Of a DNA stretch of 34,406 nucleotides, positions 23,778 to 33,474 are shown in pieces. The stretch's first letter is position 1. Each line of letters begins with the position of its first letter. The stretch covers positions 1-34,406 of the forward strand of contig DFEA01000079.1 in the NCBI GenBank assembly GCA_002368575.1. The letters run 5' to 3'. Source of the DNA: Lachnospiraceae bacterium UBA3814 (lineage in GTDB: Bacteria; Bacillota; Clostridia; Lachnospirales; Lachnospiraceae). The translations under genes were made by a program, and so were the position numbers. Under the pieces are notes generated by a model. The model searched no databases. It was given only the letters and a program-made list of their open reading frames with translations, and was not told where the DNA came from.

Positions 23778-24806
23778 TTGAAAAAGGATATACTTATACT
23801 GGGGATAGAGACCTCCTGTGACGAGACCGCGGCCGCGGTGGTAAAAAACGGCCGGGAGGTGCTTTCAAACATCATATATTCACAGATAGAGCTTCATAAG
23901 GTCTACGGCGGGGTGGTGCCGGAGATCGCCTCAAGAAAGCACATAGAAAAGATAAACCAGGTCACTTCACGGGCACTTGAGGCCGCGGGGGTGACCTTAA
24001 ATGATATGGATGCCGTGGCAGTCACCTACGGGCCGGGGCTTGTGGGAGCGCTCCTTGTGGGAGTGGCCTTTGCGAAGTCCTTAAGCTTTGCGACAGGCAT
24101 CCCCCTAGTCGGCGTTCATCATATCGAAGGCCATATAAGCGCGAATTACATAGAGCATAAGGAGCTTGAGCCCCCCTTTATGTCATTGGTGGTGTCGGGA
24201 GGGCATACACATCTTGTAAACGTTGCCGGATACGGAAAATACGAGATCCTGGGAAGGACCAGGGATGATGCCGCGGGCGAGGCCTTTGACAAGGTGGCAA
24301 GGGCCCTGGGCTTAGGATATCCCGGAGGGCCCGAGATAGACAGAGCGGCAAGGGAGGGCGATCCTTACGCGATCGAATTTCCCCGGGCCAGAGTTTCCGG
24401 CTCCGAATATGATTTCAGCTTTTCAGGGCTTAAATCCGCTGTTCTCAATTATCTCAACAGTGCGGAAATGAAGGGGGAGGAGATACGTGTGCCCGATGTG
24501 GCGGCCTCCTTTCAGAAGGCGGTAACGGACGTCCTTACCGAGCACTCGATCAGGGCTCTCGGACAGAGAGGTGAAAAGCGCCTTGCCCTTGCGGGAGGGG
24601 TCGCTTCAAACTCCGCTCTCAGAGCCTCGATGAAGGAGGCCTGTGATAAGGAGGGCATAGCCCTGTACTGCCCGTCGCCCGTATATTGTACGGATAATGC
24701 CGCAATGATAGCGGTCTGCGGCTATTATGAATATATGAACGGAGTAAGGTCCCCTTTGACGCTTAATGCGGTTCCGGGCCTTAAGCTGGGAGAGAGAAAT
24801 GGATAA
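23778..24806 (+). CDS. tsaD: tRNA t6A37 threonylcarbamoyltransferase TsaD
   Basis: Catalytic subunit that transfers threonylcarbamoyl from TC-AMP to A37 of tRNA. The start is TTG 23778: AGGAGG lies exactly 6 bases upstream, just before the stop of the previous gene, and no ATG fits. 342 residues with GIETSCDETAAAVV, VTYGPGLVGALLVG, the metal-binding HHIEGHISANY, VSGGHTHLV, and FSFSGLKSAVLNYL; CTDNAAMIAVCGYY is the last conserved block. It overlaps the next gene by 8 bases. Confidence 0.96.
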   Translation: MKKDILILGIETSCDETAAAVVKNGREVLSNIIYSQIELHKVYGGVVPEIASRKHIEKINQVTSRALEAAGVTLNDMDAVAVTYGPGLVGALLVGVAFAKSLSFATGIPLVGVHHIEGHISANYIEHKELEPPFMSLVVSGGHTHLVNVAGYGKYEILGRTRDDAAGEAFDKVARALGLGYPGGPEIDRAAREGDPYAIEFPRARVSGSEYDFSFSGLKSAVLNYLNSAEMKGEEIRVPDVAASFQKAVTDVLTEHSIRALGQRGEKRLALAGGVASNSALRASMKEACDKEGIALYCPSPVYCTDNAAMIAVCGYYEYMNGVRSPLTLNAVPGLKLGERNG

Positions 24807-25758
24807 GATAGCTGTTCTGATCCCCTGTTATAATGAAAGCAGCACCGTGGAAAAGGTAGTGAAGGATTTTAAGGCTGCCCTTCCGGAGGCTGTTGTATAT
24901 GTATATGACAATAATTCGGACGACGGGACCGACGAGCTTGCAAGGCGGGCAGGGGCTGTGGTCCGCTACGAATACCAGCAGGGCAAGGGCAATGTCATAC
25001 GCAGGATGTTTGCGGAGATAGATGCCTTATGCTATATCATGGTGGACGGGGACGATACCTACCCTGCCGAGGTCGCGGGGAGGATGGCGGAGCTTGTGCT
25101 TGACAGGCATGTGGATATGGTAGTGGGGGACAGGCTGTCCTCGACCTATTACAACGAGAACAAGAGGCCCTTTCACGGCTTCGGGAACACTCTGGTCAAA
25201 AGCCTTATAAATGTGCTTTTCGATACTGACATAAAGGATATAATGACCGGCTACAGGGCCTTCAGCTACCGCTTTGTAAAGACCTTCCCGGTACTCTCGA
25301 GAAGCTTTGAGATAGAGACTGAAATGACGATCCACGCGGTGGATAAGAACATGTACATAGAAAACATTGTTATTGATTACCGTGACAGGCCGGAGGGCAG
25401 CGTGTCAAAGCTCAATACCTTCTCTGACGGGATCAAGGTGCTTAAGACCATACTGCGGCTTATGCGCACCTACAGGCCCATGGGGTATTTCGGTGTCGGG
25501 GCGTTGTTGATGATAATAGTAGCGACCTGCTTTTTCATTCCCGTCTTTACGGAGTATTTAAGGACAGGGCTGGTGCTCAGGTTCCCTACCCTCATCGTCT
25601 GCGGCTTTACGGTGATCGCGGCGCTTCAGTCGCTTTTCGCCGGCTTTCAGCTTAGCACCATCTACCAGAAGAACAGGCAGGACTTTGAGCTGGAGCTTTA
25701 TAAGGTCACGGCCAGGCAGAAATCTCTGGCAGATAAGGAAATGATCGAGTGCCATTAA
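24799..25758 (+). CDS. GT2 family glycosyltransferase with C-terminal membrane helices
   Basis: 319 residues. N-terminal GT-A fold: AVLIPCYNESSTVEKVV, DNNSDDGTDELARRAG, GKGNVIRRMF, and the metal-binding acidic motif VDGDDTYP (about 85). DIMTGYRAFSYRF and EIETEMTIHAVDKN match DPM/GtrB-type transferases that move a sugar from a nucleotide to a polyprenyl lipid carrier. Two hydrophobic spans near the C-terminus (about 232-255 and 262-285) would hold it at the cytoplasmic face. ATG 24799 overlaps the tsaD stop, with GAGAGA as a weak site. Sugar and acceptor are unknown. Confidence 0.83.
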   Translation: MDKIAVLIPCYNESSTVEKVVKDFKAALPEAVVYVYDNNSDDGTDELARRAGAVVRYEYQQGKGNVIRRMFAEIDALCYIMVDGDDTYPAEVAGRMAELVLDRHVDMVVGDRLSSTYYNENKRPFHGFGNTLVKSLINVLFDTDIKDIMTGYRAFSYRFVKTFPVLSRSFEIETEMTIHAVDKNMYIENIVIDYRDRPEGSVSKLNTFSDGIKVLKTILRLMRTYRPMGYFGVGALLMIIVATCFFIPVFTEYLRTGLVLRFPTLIVCGFTVIAALQSLFAGFQLSTIYQKNRQDFELELYKVTARQKSLADKEMIECH

Positions 25759-25778
25759 TATAAGGAAAGGAGGCCGGT

Positions 25779-26549
25779 TTGAACGGATATCCGGTGGAAG
25801 GCTCCAAAAACGAGGCCCAAAGGCCCGGGGCTTTAGGCTCCAGATCGTCTGCGATAGTCCTTGCGGCAGGAAGGGGAAGGCGGATGGGCGGGGATATCGC
25901 AAAGCAGTTCCTTGATATAAACGGCTTTCCGGTGCTGTATTATTCGCTCAAGGCCTTTCAGGAGAGCTTCGTGAATGAGATAATACTGGTGTGCGCTGCA
26001 CAGGAAAGGGATTTCTGCAGGGAGCTTACTGAGCGGTACGGCTTTGACAAGGTAAGCGCCATAACGGACGGAGGGAAGGAGCGGTACCATTCCGTGGCAG
26101 CAGGCCTTTCCTCGGTAAGCCCCGGTACGGATTACGTCTTCATTCATGATTCCGCAAGACCTTACCTGACCGGGGACATTCTTGACAGGGCTCTTGCTAC
26201 AGCTGTGCGATACGGCTCTGCCATCGTTTCGGTCCCCTCTAAGGATACCGTTAAGATCGCCGATAAGGAGGGCTTTATAGTATCCACCCCCGACAGGGAG
26301 TCCGTATATATCATGCAGACCCCGCAGGTGTTTCGATATCTGCCTGTGAAAAGGGCCTATGAAAAGCTGCTTGAAAACGAGGAGGAGCTTAAGGAAAAGG
26401 GGATAAGGATCACTGACGACGCAATGGTAATGGAGCTGTTCGGCGATGTCAGGATAAAGCTTTCGGAGGGAAGCTACAAAAACATCAAGCTTACGACTCC
26501 CGAGGATATGGCCGTTATGGGCATTTATCTTGGAGAGAGGGATTTATAA
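25779..26549 (+). CDS. ispD: 2-C-methyl-D-erythritol 4-phosphate cytidylyltransferase
   Basis: Third step of the MEP isoprenoid pathway: joins CTP with methylerythritol phosphate. TTG 25779 is the start, with AAAGGAGG just 5 bases upstream. 256 residues, with about 25 extra residues before the nucleotidyltransferase motif IVLAAGRGRRMGGDIAKQF. Other family parts: ITDGGKERYHSVAAGL, FIHDSARPYLT, VPSKDTVKIAD, IMQTPQVFRY, ITDDAMVMELFG and SYKNIKLTTPEDM. 20 bases after the glycosyltransferase gene; last protein gene of the run before the tRNA genes. Confidence 0.95.
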   Translation: MNGYPVEGSKNEAQRPGALGSRSSAIVLAAGRGRRMGGDIAKQFLDINGFPVLYYSLKAFQESFVNEIILVCAAQERDFCRELTERYGFDKVSAITDGGKERYHSVAAGLSSVSPGTDYVFIHDSARPYLTGDILDRALATAVRYGSAIVSVPSKDTVKIADKEGFIVSTPDRESVYIMQTPQVFRYLPVKRAYEKLLENEEELKEKGIRITDDAMVMELFGDVRIKLSEGSYKNIKLTTPEDMAVMGIYLGERDL

Positions 26550-26565
26550 AAAAATAAGATTTTTG

Positions 26566-26594
26566 TTGAAGTCAGGTCCATTTTGAGGTATAGT
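26566..26594 (+). promoter_or_regulatory. tRNA promoter
   Basis: TTGAAG (26566-26571), 17-base spacer, TATAGT (26589-26594), about 10 bases before a likely start and 18 before the mature tRNA-Ala. Confidence 0.8.
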
Positions 26595-26611
26595 AATAGG
26601 GTAGTGCAGTA

Positions 26612-26684
26612 GGGGCTATAGTTCAGTTGGGAGAACGCCTGCATGGCATGCAGGAGGTCGTCAGTTCGAGTCTGATTAGCTCCA
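26612..26684 (+). tRNA. tRNA-Ala (GGC anticodon)
   Basis: 73 nt cloverleaf: acceptor GGGGCTA/TAGCTCC with discriminator A, anticodon stem CCTGC/GCAGG around loop ATGGCAT, so anticodon GGC. T loop TTCGAGT. CCA is not encoded. Confidence 0.95.
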
Positions 26685-26687
26685 TAC

Positions 26688-26773
26688 GGAGAGATATCGA
26701 AGCGGTCATAACGAGGCGGTCTTGAAAACCGTTTGTCCTAACGGGCACGTGGGTTCGAATCCCACTCTCTCCG
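26688..26773 (+). tRNA. tRNA-Ser (TGA anticodon)
   Basis: 86 nt with the long variable arm of a class II tRNA. Acceptor GGAGAGA/TCTCTCC with discriminator G, anticodon loop CTTGAAA (TGA), T loop TTCGAAT. Starts three bases after tRNA-Ala, so the pair is one transcript. CCA not encoded. Confidence 0.95.
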
Positions 26774-26784
26774 CTCTTTTATGT

Positions 26785-26941
26785 AACAGTTCACACTCAG
26801 GTGAGCTGTTGCGCACGGGGCGTGGCTTACGCATTAAAGTACGCCCTCGATCCAAAAAGCGGATCGGATCGTTGCGATTGGTTTTCGTTTATCTGGGTCC
26901 TGTGAAACCGGGGGTTGTCCGGTTCCCGGGGCCTTTTTTAT
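26785..26941 (+). terminator. tRNA trailer hairpins and likely terminator
   Basis: AACAGTTCAC/GTGAGCTGTT (26785-26810, one G-U) follows the tRNAs; CGATCC-AAAAAGC-GGATCG-type hairpin (26848-26866) has the same AAAAAGC loop as the repeat at 2301. Last, AACCGG-GGGTTGT-CCGGTT then CCCGGGGCCTTTTTTA (about 26908-26941) looks like the terminator. It also lies directly before the HD-GYP gene, so it might act as an attenuator. No cyclic-di-GMP riboswitch was recognised. Confidence 0.5.
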
Positions 26942-26967
26942 CGCAGAGCCGCCGAAAGGGATATGAT

Positions 26968-29154
26968 ATGAAAAACGGTAATTTCCTTCATAAGCTGTTG
27001 CGTAACGCGAATATACCCGCCGGATCAGGTGAGCGGAAGCATGATGATTATGACAGACAGGGTATCGTTGTCCTGGCCTGCTCGGCAGCGGGGATAGCCG
27101 TAAATCTTCTCCTGTCATATCTGGCAAATGGGCTGCCGGTCTATCTCGACACCGCGGGGACCATTGCGGTTGCGGCGCTTTTCGGGAGCTTCCCCGGGAT
27201 AATAACGGGTATGCTGACGAGTGTTTTCAAAAGCTTTCATTCGGAGCATTATCTGTATTATTCCATAGTAAACATACTTGTCGCCATATATACCGCGCAT
27301 TCCGTAAGGAAGGGCAAACACAGCACGCCCTCCCGGATATTTAAGGACATCCTTACGCTTGCCGTCATAAGCGGAGTACTCGGAACCGTCTTTGAGTGGG
27401 GGCTTTCGGACAGGCCCGCAAAAGAGGTCGAGGAGCTTGCGAGGATGATCTCGGGAACAGATCATAACTATGTTTTTTATCTCTGCACGATGTTTATAAA
27501 CATCGGGCTGAATCTCGTGGACAAGGCCGTTACCTTCGGTCTGGCCCTTTTTGCGATCCGCTTTGTGCCCGCGGACAGAAGAAAGGAAATGTGGGACAGC
27601 AGCTGGAGGCAGAAGCCCCTTACGGGCGAGGAGATAAAAAAAATAAACAGGCAGGCCCGGCAGGGAAAGCAGTCCCTTAAGAAAAGGATGCTGACGATGC
27701 TCCTTATCTCGGCTCTTGCGATCGCCGCGGTAATGAGCTGGATAACTGTGATGTTAAGCTATGAAAGCACTAAGGAGGAGTACCGCCGGACGGCAGTCAA
27801 TACCGCGAGGTTTGCGGCTTCAGTCCTTGATCCCGGCATGATAGATACATACCTTAAGGACAAAAAAAATGCCCAGGGCTATATTGAGACCGAGGACCTC
27901 CTTTACAGGATCAGGGATAATGCCCCAGGAGTGCTGTATCTGTATGTATTGAGGATAGAAAAGGAGGGCTGCAGGTTCATTTTCGATCTTGCGGCGGATG
28001 ATGGAACGGAACCCTTCTCTCCTGGAGATTTCACCCCCTTTGAGGAGGCCTTTGAGCCCTATGTGCCTGCCCTGTCCGCCGGTGAGGAGATCGAGCCGGT
28101 GGAATCCGATGACACCTTCGGGTGGGTGCTCAGCGCCTACTGTCCGGTAAGGGACGAGAAAGGCATCACGGTCTGCTACGCCTGCGCGGATGTTTCCCTG
28201 GAATACATGTCAAATTTTGTAAAACAGTTCTTACTCAGGGTACTTCTCAGCTTTACGGGCTTTTTTGTTCTGATACTTGCCTACGGCTTCTGGACCTCAG
28301 GCTATTTTCTTATTTATCCCGTCGGGGCCATGGTAGCTTCGGTCGAAGGCTTCATGCAGGACGATGAGGATCTGGAGACCTTTGATGAGCATGTAAGGAT
28401 ATTAAAGACACTGAACATCCATACCGACGATGAGATAGAAAGCCTGTACCATGCAATATGCAAGCTGTCCTCCGATTCGGCGGAAAAGATGAGAGGGATA
28501 AGGCATTACGCCGAGGCCACGGCCCAGATGCAGAGGGGTCTTATCATCACCATGGCGGACATGGTCGAGAGCCGTGACTCCGATACGGGAGCCCACGTCC
28601 AGAAGACGGCGGCCTATGTAAGGATAATACTGGAGGGACTTAAGAAAAAGGGCTATTACGCGGAAAAGCTCACCCCTAAATATATGTCTGACGTGGAAAA
28701 TTCCGCTCCCCTTCACGACGTGGGAAAGATAAACATACCCGATGCGATCCTTAATAAGCCCGGGAAGCTTACGGATGAGGAATATGAGATAATGAAGACC
28801 CATGCCACGGCCGGCAAGGAGATCATAGAAAAGGCCATAAGCACCGTTCAGGGGGCAAGCTACCTTAAGGAAGCAAGGAATATGGCCGGGTATCATCATG
28901 AACGCTGGGACGGAAAGGGCTATCCTGAGGGCCTGAGCGGAGAGGTCATACCTCTTTCGGCCAGGGTAATGGCGGTGGCGGATGTGTTTGACGCACTGAG
29001 CTCCCCAAGGGTCTACAAGCCTGCCTTTCCCCTGGAAAAGGCCCTTGCCATATTGGAGGAGGGGTCCGGAACGCAGTTCGATCCCAAATGCGTAGAGGTC
29101 TTTATGGAATCGCTGCCTGAGGTAAAGCTGATACTTAAAAAATTTAATGGTTAA
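26968..29154 (+). CDS. HD-GYP domain protein with transporter-like membrane sensor
   Basis: Predicted cyclic-di-GMP phosphodiesterase. ATG 26968 has GAAAGGG upstream; a longer frame from 26722 would run through tRNA-Ser. 728 residues. The N-terminal membrane block (about 31-210, about five spans; PVYLDTAGTIAVAALFGSFP) resembles ECF-type S subunits rather than a classical sensor. A further span (about 246-264) leads to an extracellular domain of about 150 residues, then a span at about 420-445. The HD-GYP domain (about 525-728) is intact: SDTGAHVQKTAAYV, LHDVGKINIPDAILNKPG, HHERWDGKGYPEGLSG and ADVFDALSSPRVYKPAF. The kinase gene begins 9 bases later. Confidence 0.88.
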   Translation: MKNGNFLHKLLRNANIPAGSGERKHDDYDRQGIVVLACSAAGIAVNLLLSYLANGLPVYLDTAGTIAVAALFGSFPGIITGMLTSVFKSFHSEHYLYYSIVNILVAIYTAHSVRKGKHSTPSRIFKDILTLAVISGVLGTVFEWGLSDRPAKEVEELARMISGTDHNYVFYLCTMFINIGLNLVDKAVTFGLALFAIRFVPADRRKEMWDSSWRQKPLTGEEIKKINRQARQGKQSLKKRMLTMLLISALAIAAVMSWITVMLSYESTKEEYRRTAVNTARFAASVLDPGMIDTYLKDKKNAQGYIETEDLLYRIRDNAPGVLYLYVLRIEKEGCRFIFDLAADDGTEPFSPGDFTPFEEAFEPYVPALSAGEEIEPVESDDTFGWVLSAYCPVRDEKGITVCYACADVSLEYMSNFVKQFLLRVLLSFTGFFVLILAYGFWTSGYFLIYPVGAMVASVEGFMQDDEDLETFDEHVRILKTLNIHTDDEIESLYHAICKLSSDSAEKMRGIRHYAEATAQMQRGLIITMADMVESRDSDTGAHVQKTAAYVRIILEGLKKKGYYAEKLTPKYMSDVENSAPLHDVGKINIPDAILNKPGKLTDEEYEIMKTHATAGKEIIEKAISTVQGASYLKEARNMAGYHHERWDGKGYPEGLSGEVIPLSARVMAVADVFDALSSPRVYKPAFPLEKALAILEEGSGTQFDPKCVEVFMESLPEVKLILKKFNG

Positions 29155-29163
29155 GGAGCCATG

Positions 29164-32100
29164 ATGATAAACAACAGAAGGTATAAGCTTTGTATTTTCA
29201 CCGTTTTGCTTGCAGTGCTTTTTTCAGGTGCTCTGAGCCGGTCTGCTTTAGCTTCCGGAGAAAGAACGGTGATATCTGAAGCTGAGGATACAGAAGTAAG
29301 GATAGGGGGAGGCTACGCCGTGACCGGACAGCTTGAGAATACAGGCTATACGGCTGAGCTTTATGATGCCACAAACGGCCTTCCGACCTCAGACGCCAAT
29401 GTGATCCTCGGCACCGGGGACGGATATATCCTGATCGGCGGATACAGCGGGATAATCCGGTATGACGGAAGTTCCTTTGAAAGGCTGGATGCCTCGGGCG
29501 GGCTTACAAGCGGGAGAGCGCTGTTTGAGGATCAGCTGGGCAGGGTCTGGGCAGGTACGAACGATAACGGCGCGGTCATGCTGGATCACGGGGAAAGCCG
29601 GCACTATACCTATCTGGACGGGCTGCCCTCTTCTTCGGTGCGGTCATTTTCGGAGGATAAGGAGGGAAGGATATACATAGGCACCACCAACGGGATAGCC
29701 TGTGTGGACAGGAGCCTTTCGGTAAGTGTCGTCGACGATGAGAGGCTTAACGGCAGGACCGTGGTAAGGCTTGCCGCCGACGGGGACGGGATCGTATACG
29801 GAAATACGGCGGAAGGAGAGGTGTTCTCTCTTGAAGCCGGAGAGCTCTCCGCCTTCTATAACGTAGAGGAGCTGGGGGTCGGCTATGTGACAACGATCTA
29901 TACGGACGAGGAGGAAAAGGGAAGGCTGTATCTCGGGACCGACAGTGATAAGCTTTATTACGGCGCCCTCGGGGAAAAAGCCTCAGAGCTTAAGGAGATA
30001 TCAGTAGCTCCGGCGGACAATCTTTACTGGATAACCAGAGCCTGCGGAAGGATGTGGGTAACATCGGAAAATATCACGGGCTATATAGATGAAAACGATG
30101 TTTTTAATGTGCTTGAAAATATACCGATGGATAATTCCATCGACATGATGACCGCCGATTATCAGGGCAATCTGTGGTTTGCCTCCTCAAGGCAGGGCGT
30201 AATGAAGGTCGTTACCAATAATTTCCTCAACGTTACCGGGACGGCAGGGCTTCCCGATGAGGCGGTAAACGCCACCTGCCTGTTTAACGGCATGCTCTGC
30301 TTAGGCACCGACAGCGGACTGAAGATACTTGACAAGGATCTTGAGCCTGTCGAGAATGAGCTGACCGAATACCTGGGAGATTCAAGGATACGATGCCTTA
30401 TGGAAGACAACGGAAATCTCTGGATATCGACCTTTACAAACGGTCTCGGGCTTGTATGCTACACCGCGGACCGGCAGATAGAAAGCTACACGGAAGAAAA
30501 TGGGATGCTTAATTCCCAGGTAAGATGCACGGTAAGCGCCGGGGACGGCTCCATCCTTGCCGGAACGAACGGGGGACTTGCGGTAATAAAGGACAAAAAG
30601 GTAGTAAGGACTGTCGGCTCCGGGGATGGGATAAACAATACGGTATTCCTGACGGTCGCAGAGGGTGAAAACGGCGATATATACGCCGGTACGGACGGAG
30701 ACGGTATTTACATCATAAAGGAAAACGGAACGGAAAGGATCGGGCGGGAGAACGGACTTACCAGTGACGTTATCTTAAGGATAAAAAAGGATGAGGACAG
30801 AGGGCTTTACTGGATAATAACCTCAAACTCCATAGCCTATTATAAGGACGGGACCATTACGAACGTGGAAAGCTTTCCTTATAATAATAACTTTGATATT
30901 TATTTTGATAATAATGATAACCTGTGGATACTGTCGTCCTATGGGGTATACTGCGTCAAGGCGGAGGATATGCTTAAAGACACTATAACCGACTACAGGC
31001 TTTATACCATTGCTAACGGGCTCACAGGTACTCCCTCGGCAAATTCCTACAGCGCGCTTGATGAAAACGGAAACCTGTATATAGCGGCCAGAAACGGAGT
31101 GAGTAAGGTCAATATAAATCATTATTTCGAGGAATCGGCAAGGATCAGGGTGGGCATACGGTCGATAATGTGCAATGACGAGGAGATACATCCGGATAAA
31201 AACGGCACATATGTCATACCAGCCGCCACCGGGCGTATTCAGATAACCCCGGCCATACTCGACTATACCATGACCAATCCCACTGTTCATGTTTTCCTTG
31301 AGGGCAGCGATGACGACGGGATCACCGAGGAGCAGAGCAGGCTTTCGACACTTGAATATACAGGGCTTGACTATGGCGACTACCTGCTCCATATTCAGGT
31401 GCTTGATGTGGGGACCGGTAAACCGCTGCAGGATGAGACCTTTAAGATAGTAAAGGAGCCAAGGCTCTTTGAGCTGCTGATCATGCGGATACTGTTCATG
31501 CTGCTTTTTGCCCTGACAGCGGGTGTGATCGTCTGGAGGGTCATGACGGGCACGGTCATACGAAGGCAGTATGATGAGATACGAAAGGCTAAAGATGAGG
31601 CAGAAAGGGCAAACTCAGCCAAATCAAGGTTCCTTGCCAATATGTCTCATGAGATCCGCACCCCGATAAATACCATAATGGGAATGGATGAGATGATACT
31701 GAGGGAAAAGGCCGACGGCGTTCCCAGAGAGTATTTCATGTCCGTGGTAAACTACGCCCTTGATATCAGGAACGCTTCGGAAGCTCTTCTTGGCCTCATA
31801 AACGATCTGCTCGATATTTCAAAGATAGAATCCGGAAAGATGAATCTGGTCGAGACGGAATATGATCTGAAGGAGCTTCTTTACTCGATAGTCACCATGA
31901 TACGGGTCCGGAGCATGGAAAAGAAGCTCAGCTTTGAGCTTGATATCGATCCGTCTCTTCCGTCAGGACTGTACGGTGATTCGGGGAAGCTGAAGCAGAT
32001 ACTGTTGAATCTTCTGACCAACGCGGTAAAATATACCCCTGCGGGAGGGTTTTCCCTTAAGGTATCACGGGAGGCCGTGGAAAACGCGGATGCGGCTGAA

Positions 32101-33474
32101 AAACCGGAGCCTGAGGAGGAAGCCTGCGGCATAAGGTTTTCCGTAAAGGATACCGGGATAGGCATAAAGCCCGAGGATATGGGGAAGCTTTTTTCGGCCT
32201 ATCAGAGGCTTGACGAGGAAAAGAACAGCGCCATCCAGGGGACCGGCCTCGGGCTTGATATCTCGGGACGCTTTGCGGAGCTGATGAACGGCAGGCTCTG
32301 GTGTGAAAGCGTATACGGGGAGGGCTCCGAGTTCATCCTGACCATAACCCAGAGGGTAGTGGATCCCTCTCCCATGGGCGAGTTTAACGAGCTTGAGCAT
32401 GAAGAGGTCAGGGGCCCCTATGTACCTCAGTTTGTGGCGCCCGACGCGGAGGTCCTGGTGGTGGACGACAATCCCATGAACCTTCATGTCATAAAGGAGC
32501 TTTTAAAGGCTACCAGGGTCTTTGTCACCACGGCAGAAAGTGGAGAGGAATGCATCGAGAAGGTAAAATACGGGAATTACGATGTTGTTCTTCTGGATCA
32601 CATGATGCCGGGGATGGACGGGCTGGAAACAGTCGCAAGGATAAGGGAAATAAGGCCTGAGCTGCCTGTCTACGCACTGACGGCAAATGCGGTTGCGGGA
32701 GGGGACGAGTTCTACATATCCAAGGGCTTTAACGGTTACCTGTCAAAGCCCATAGACAGCGAAGCGCTTGAAAAAGCAATAATGAAGCATCTGCCTGAGG
32801 AGATCATGATGAAGCCCCAGGCCGCAGACGTGTCAGCCCTTCATGCGGAGGAAGGCAAGGATGAGGAGCTTCCTGAGGATATGCTTTGGTTGAATGACGT
32901 TAAGGGAATATCCGTACCCGAAGGGATCAAAAACTCCGGCGGAGTATCATCCTTTGTCTTTTCAGTGAAGCTTTTCTATGATAATCTGGATGATAATGCC
33001 GAAGTGATCGAAAATGCATACAGGGACGGTGATATAAGGCTCTATACCGTGAAGGTGCATGCGCTTAAGAGCTCTCTTCGGATCATCGGCGCACAGGAGC
33101 TGTCAGGGCGTGCCCAGGAGCTTGAGGATGCGGGGAACAGGGAGGACCTTGATTTCATACGTGAAAATAATGAAGGCTTCATGTCGGATTACAGGGCATA
33201 TAAGGAAAGGCTTTCAAGGCTTGAAGAAAAGCCTTCTGACTCCGGGGATGACCGTGAGGAAATATCCGCTGAAGAGCTTAAGGATGCCTTTGATGCCCTG
33301 CGGGAGGTCATCCCGCAGATGGATTATGATGCCGTAGAGATGATACTGGAACAGCTGAGCGCGTTCCGCCTTCCGAAAGAGGCAAAAAAGCTGACCGCCG
33401 AGCTTGCAAGGCTGTTAAAGCTTCTTGACTGGGACGGGATGGAAGAGCTGATGGGAGGTAGCACGGATGCCTGA
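29164..33474 (+). CDS. Hybrid sensor histidine kinase with beta-propeller sensor, receiver and HPt
   Basis: Very large one-protein phosphorelay, 1436 residues. ATG 29164 is preferred over 29161 because AAGGAG is then five bases upstream. Signal peptide (about 1-28), then a two-component-regulator-type propeller (to about 650; repeated blocks such as GRVWAGTNDNG, NLWFASSRQG and NLWISTFTNG), a Y_Y_Y-like domain (about 655-765), one span at about 769-794, HisKA with phospho-acceptor NMSHEIRTPINTIMG (about 825), HATPase (LLNLLTNAVKY; DTGIGI; GTGLGLDI), a receiver (VLVVDDNPMN; LLDHMMPGMDG) and an HPt domain (VKVHALKSSLRIIGA). Such propeller kinases often sense polysaccharide products, but no carbohydrate gene is adjacent. 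Overlaps the next gene by 8 bases. Confidence 0.92.
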   Translation: MINNRRYKLCIFTVLLAVLFSGALSRSALASGERTVISEAEDTEVRIGGGYAVTGQLENTGYTAELYDATNGLPTSDANVILGTGDGYILIGGYSGIIRYDGSSFERLDASGGLTSGRALFEDQLGRVWAGTNDNGAVMLDHGESRHYTYLDGLPSSSVRSFSEDKEGRIYIGTTNGIACVDRSLSVSVVDDERLNGRTVVRLAADGDGIVYGNTAEGEVFSLEAGELSAFYNVEELGVGYVTTIYTDEEEKGRLYLGTDSDKLYYGALGEKASELKEISVAPADNLYWITRACGRMWVTSENITGYIDENDVFNVLENIPMDNSIDMMTADYQGNLWFASSRQGVMKVVTNNFLNVTGTAGLPDEAVNATCLFNGMLCLGTDSGLKILDKDLEPVENELTEYLGDSRIRCLMEDNGNLWISTFTNGLGLVCYTADRQIESYTEENGMLNSQVRCTVSAGDGSILAGTNGGLAVIKDKKVVRTVGSGDGINNTVFLTVAEGENGDIYAGTDGDGIYIIKENGTERIGRENGLTSDVILRIKKDEDRGLYWIITSNSIAYYKDGTITNVESFPYNNNFDIYFDNNDNLWILSSYGVYCVKAEDMLKDTITDYRLYTIANGLTGTPSANSYSALDENGNLYIAARNGVSKVNINHYFEESARIRVGIRSIMCNDEEIHPDKNGTYVIPAATGRIQITPAILDYTMTNPTVHVFLEGSDDDGITEEQSRLSTLEYTGLDYGDYLLHIQVLDVGTGKPLQDETFKIVKEPRLFELLIMRILFMLLFALTAGVIVWRVMTGTVIRRQYDEIRKAKDEAERANSAKSRFLANMSHEIRTPINTIMGMDEMILREKADGVPREYFMSVVNYALDIRNASEALLGLINDLLDISKIESGKMNLVETEYDLKELLYSIVTMIRVRSMEKKLSFELDIDPSLPSGLYGDSGKLKQILLNLLTNAVKYTPAGGFSLKVSREAVENADAAEKPEPEEEACGIRFSVKDTGIGIKPEDMGKLFSAYQRLDEEKNSAIQGTGLGLDISGRFAELMNGRLWCESVYGEGSEFILTITQRVVDPSPMGEFNELEHEEVRGPYVPQFVAPDAEVLVVDDNPMNLHVIKELLKATRVFVTTAESGEECIEKVKYGNYDVVLLDHMMPGMDGLETVARIREIRPELPVYALTANAVAGGDEFYISKGFNGYLSKPIDSEALEKAIMKHLPEEIMMKPQAADVSALHAEEGKDEELPEDMLWLNDVKGISVPEGIKNSGGVSSFVFSVKLFYDNLDDNAEVIENAYRDGDIRLYTVKVHALKSSLRIIGAQELSGRAQELEDAGNREDLDFIRENNEGFMSDYRAYKERLSRLEEKPSDSGDDREEISAEELKDAFDALREVIPQMDYDAVEMILEQLSAFRLPKEAKKLTAELARLLKLLDWDGMEELMGGSTDA

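Noticed and set aside
26774..26967. Cyclic-di-GMP riboswitch ahead of the HD-GYP gene
   Set aside because: The leader has hairpins but no recognisable GEMM-type core; it is better explained as tRNA trailer and terminator.
26722..26967. N-terminal extension of the HD-GYP protein
   Set aside because: This part of the frame runs through tRNA-Ser and the trailer hairpins; ATG 26968 has a ribosome site and leads into the membrane block.
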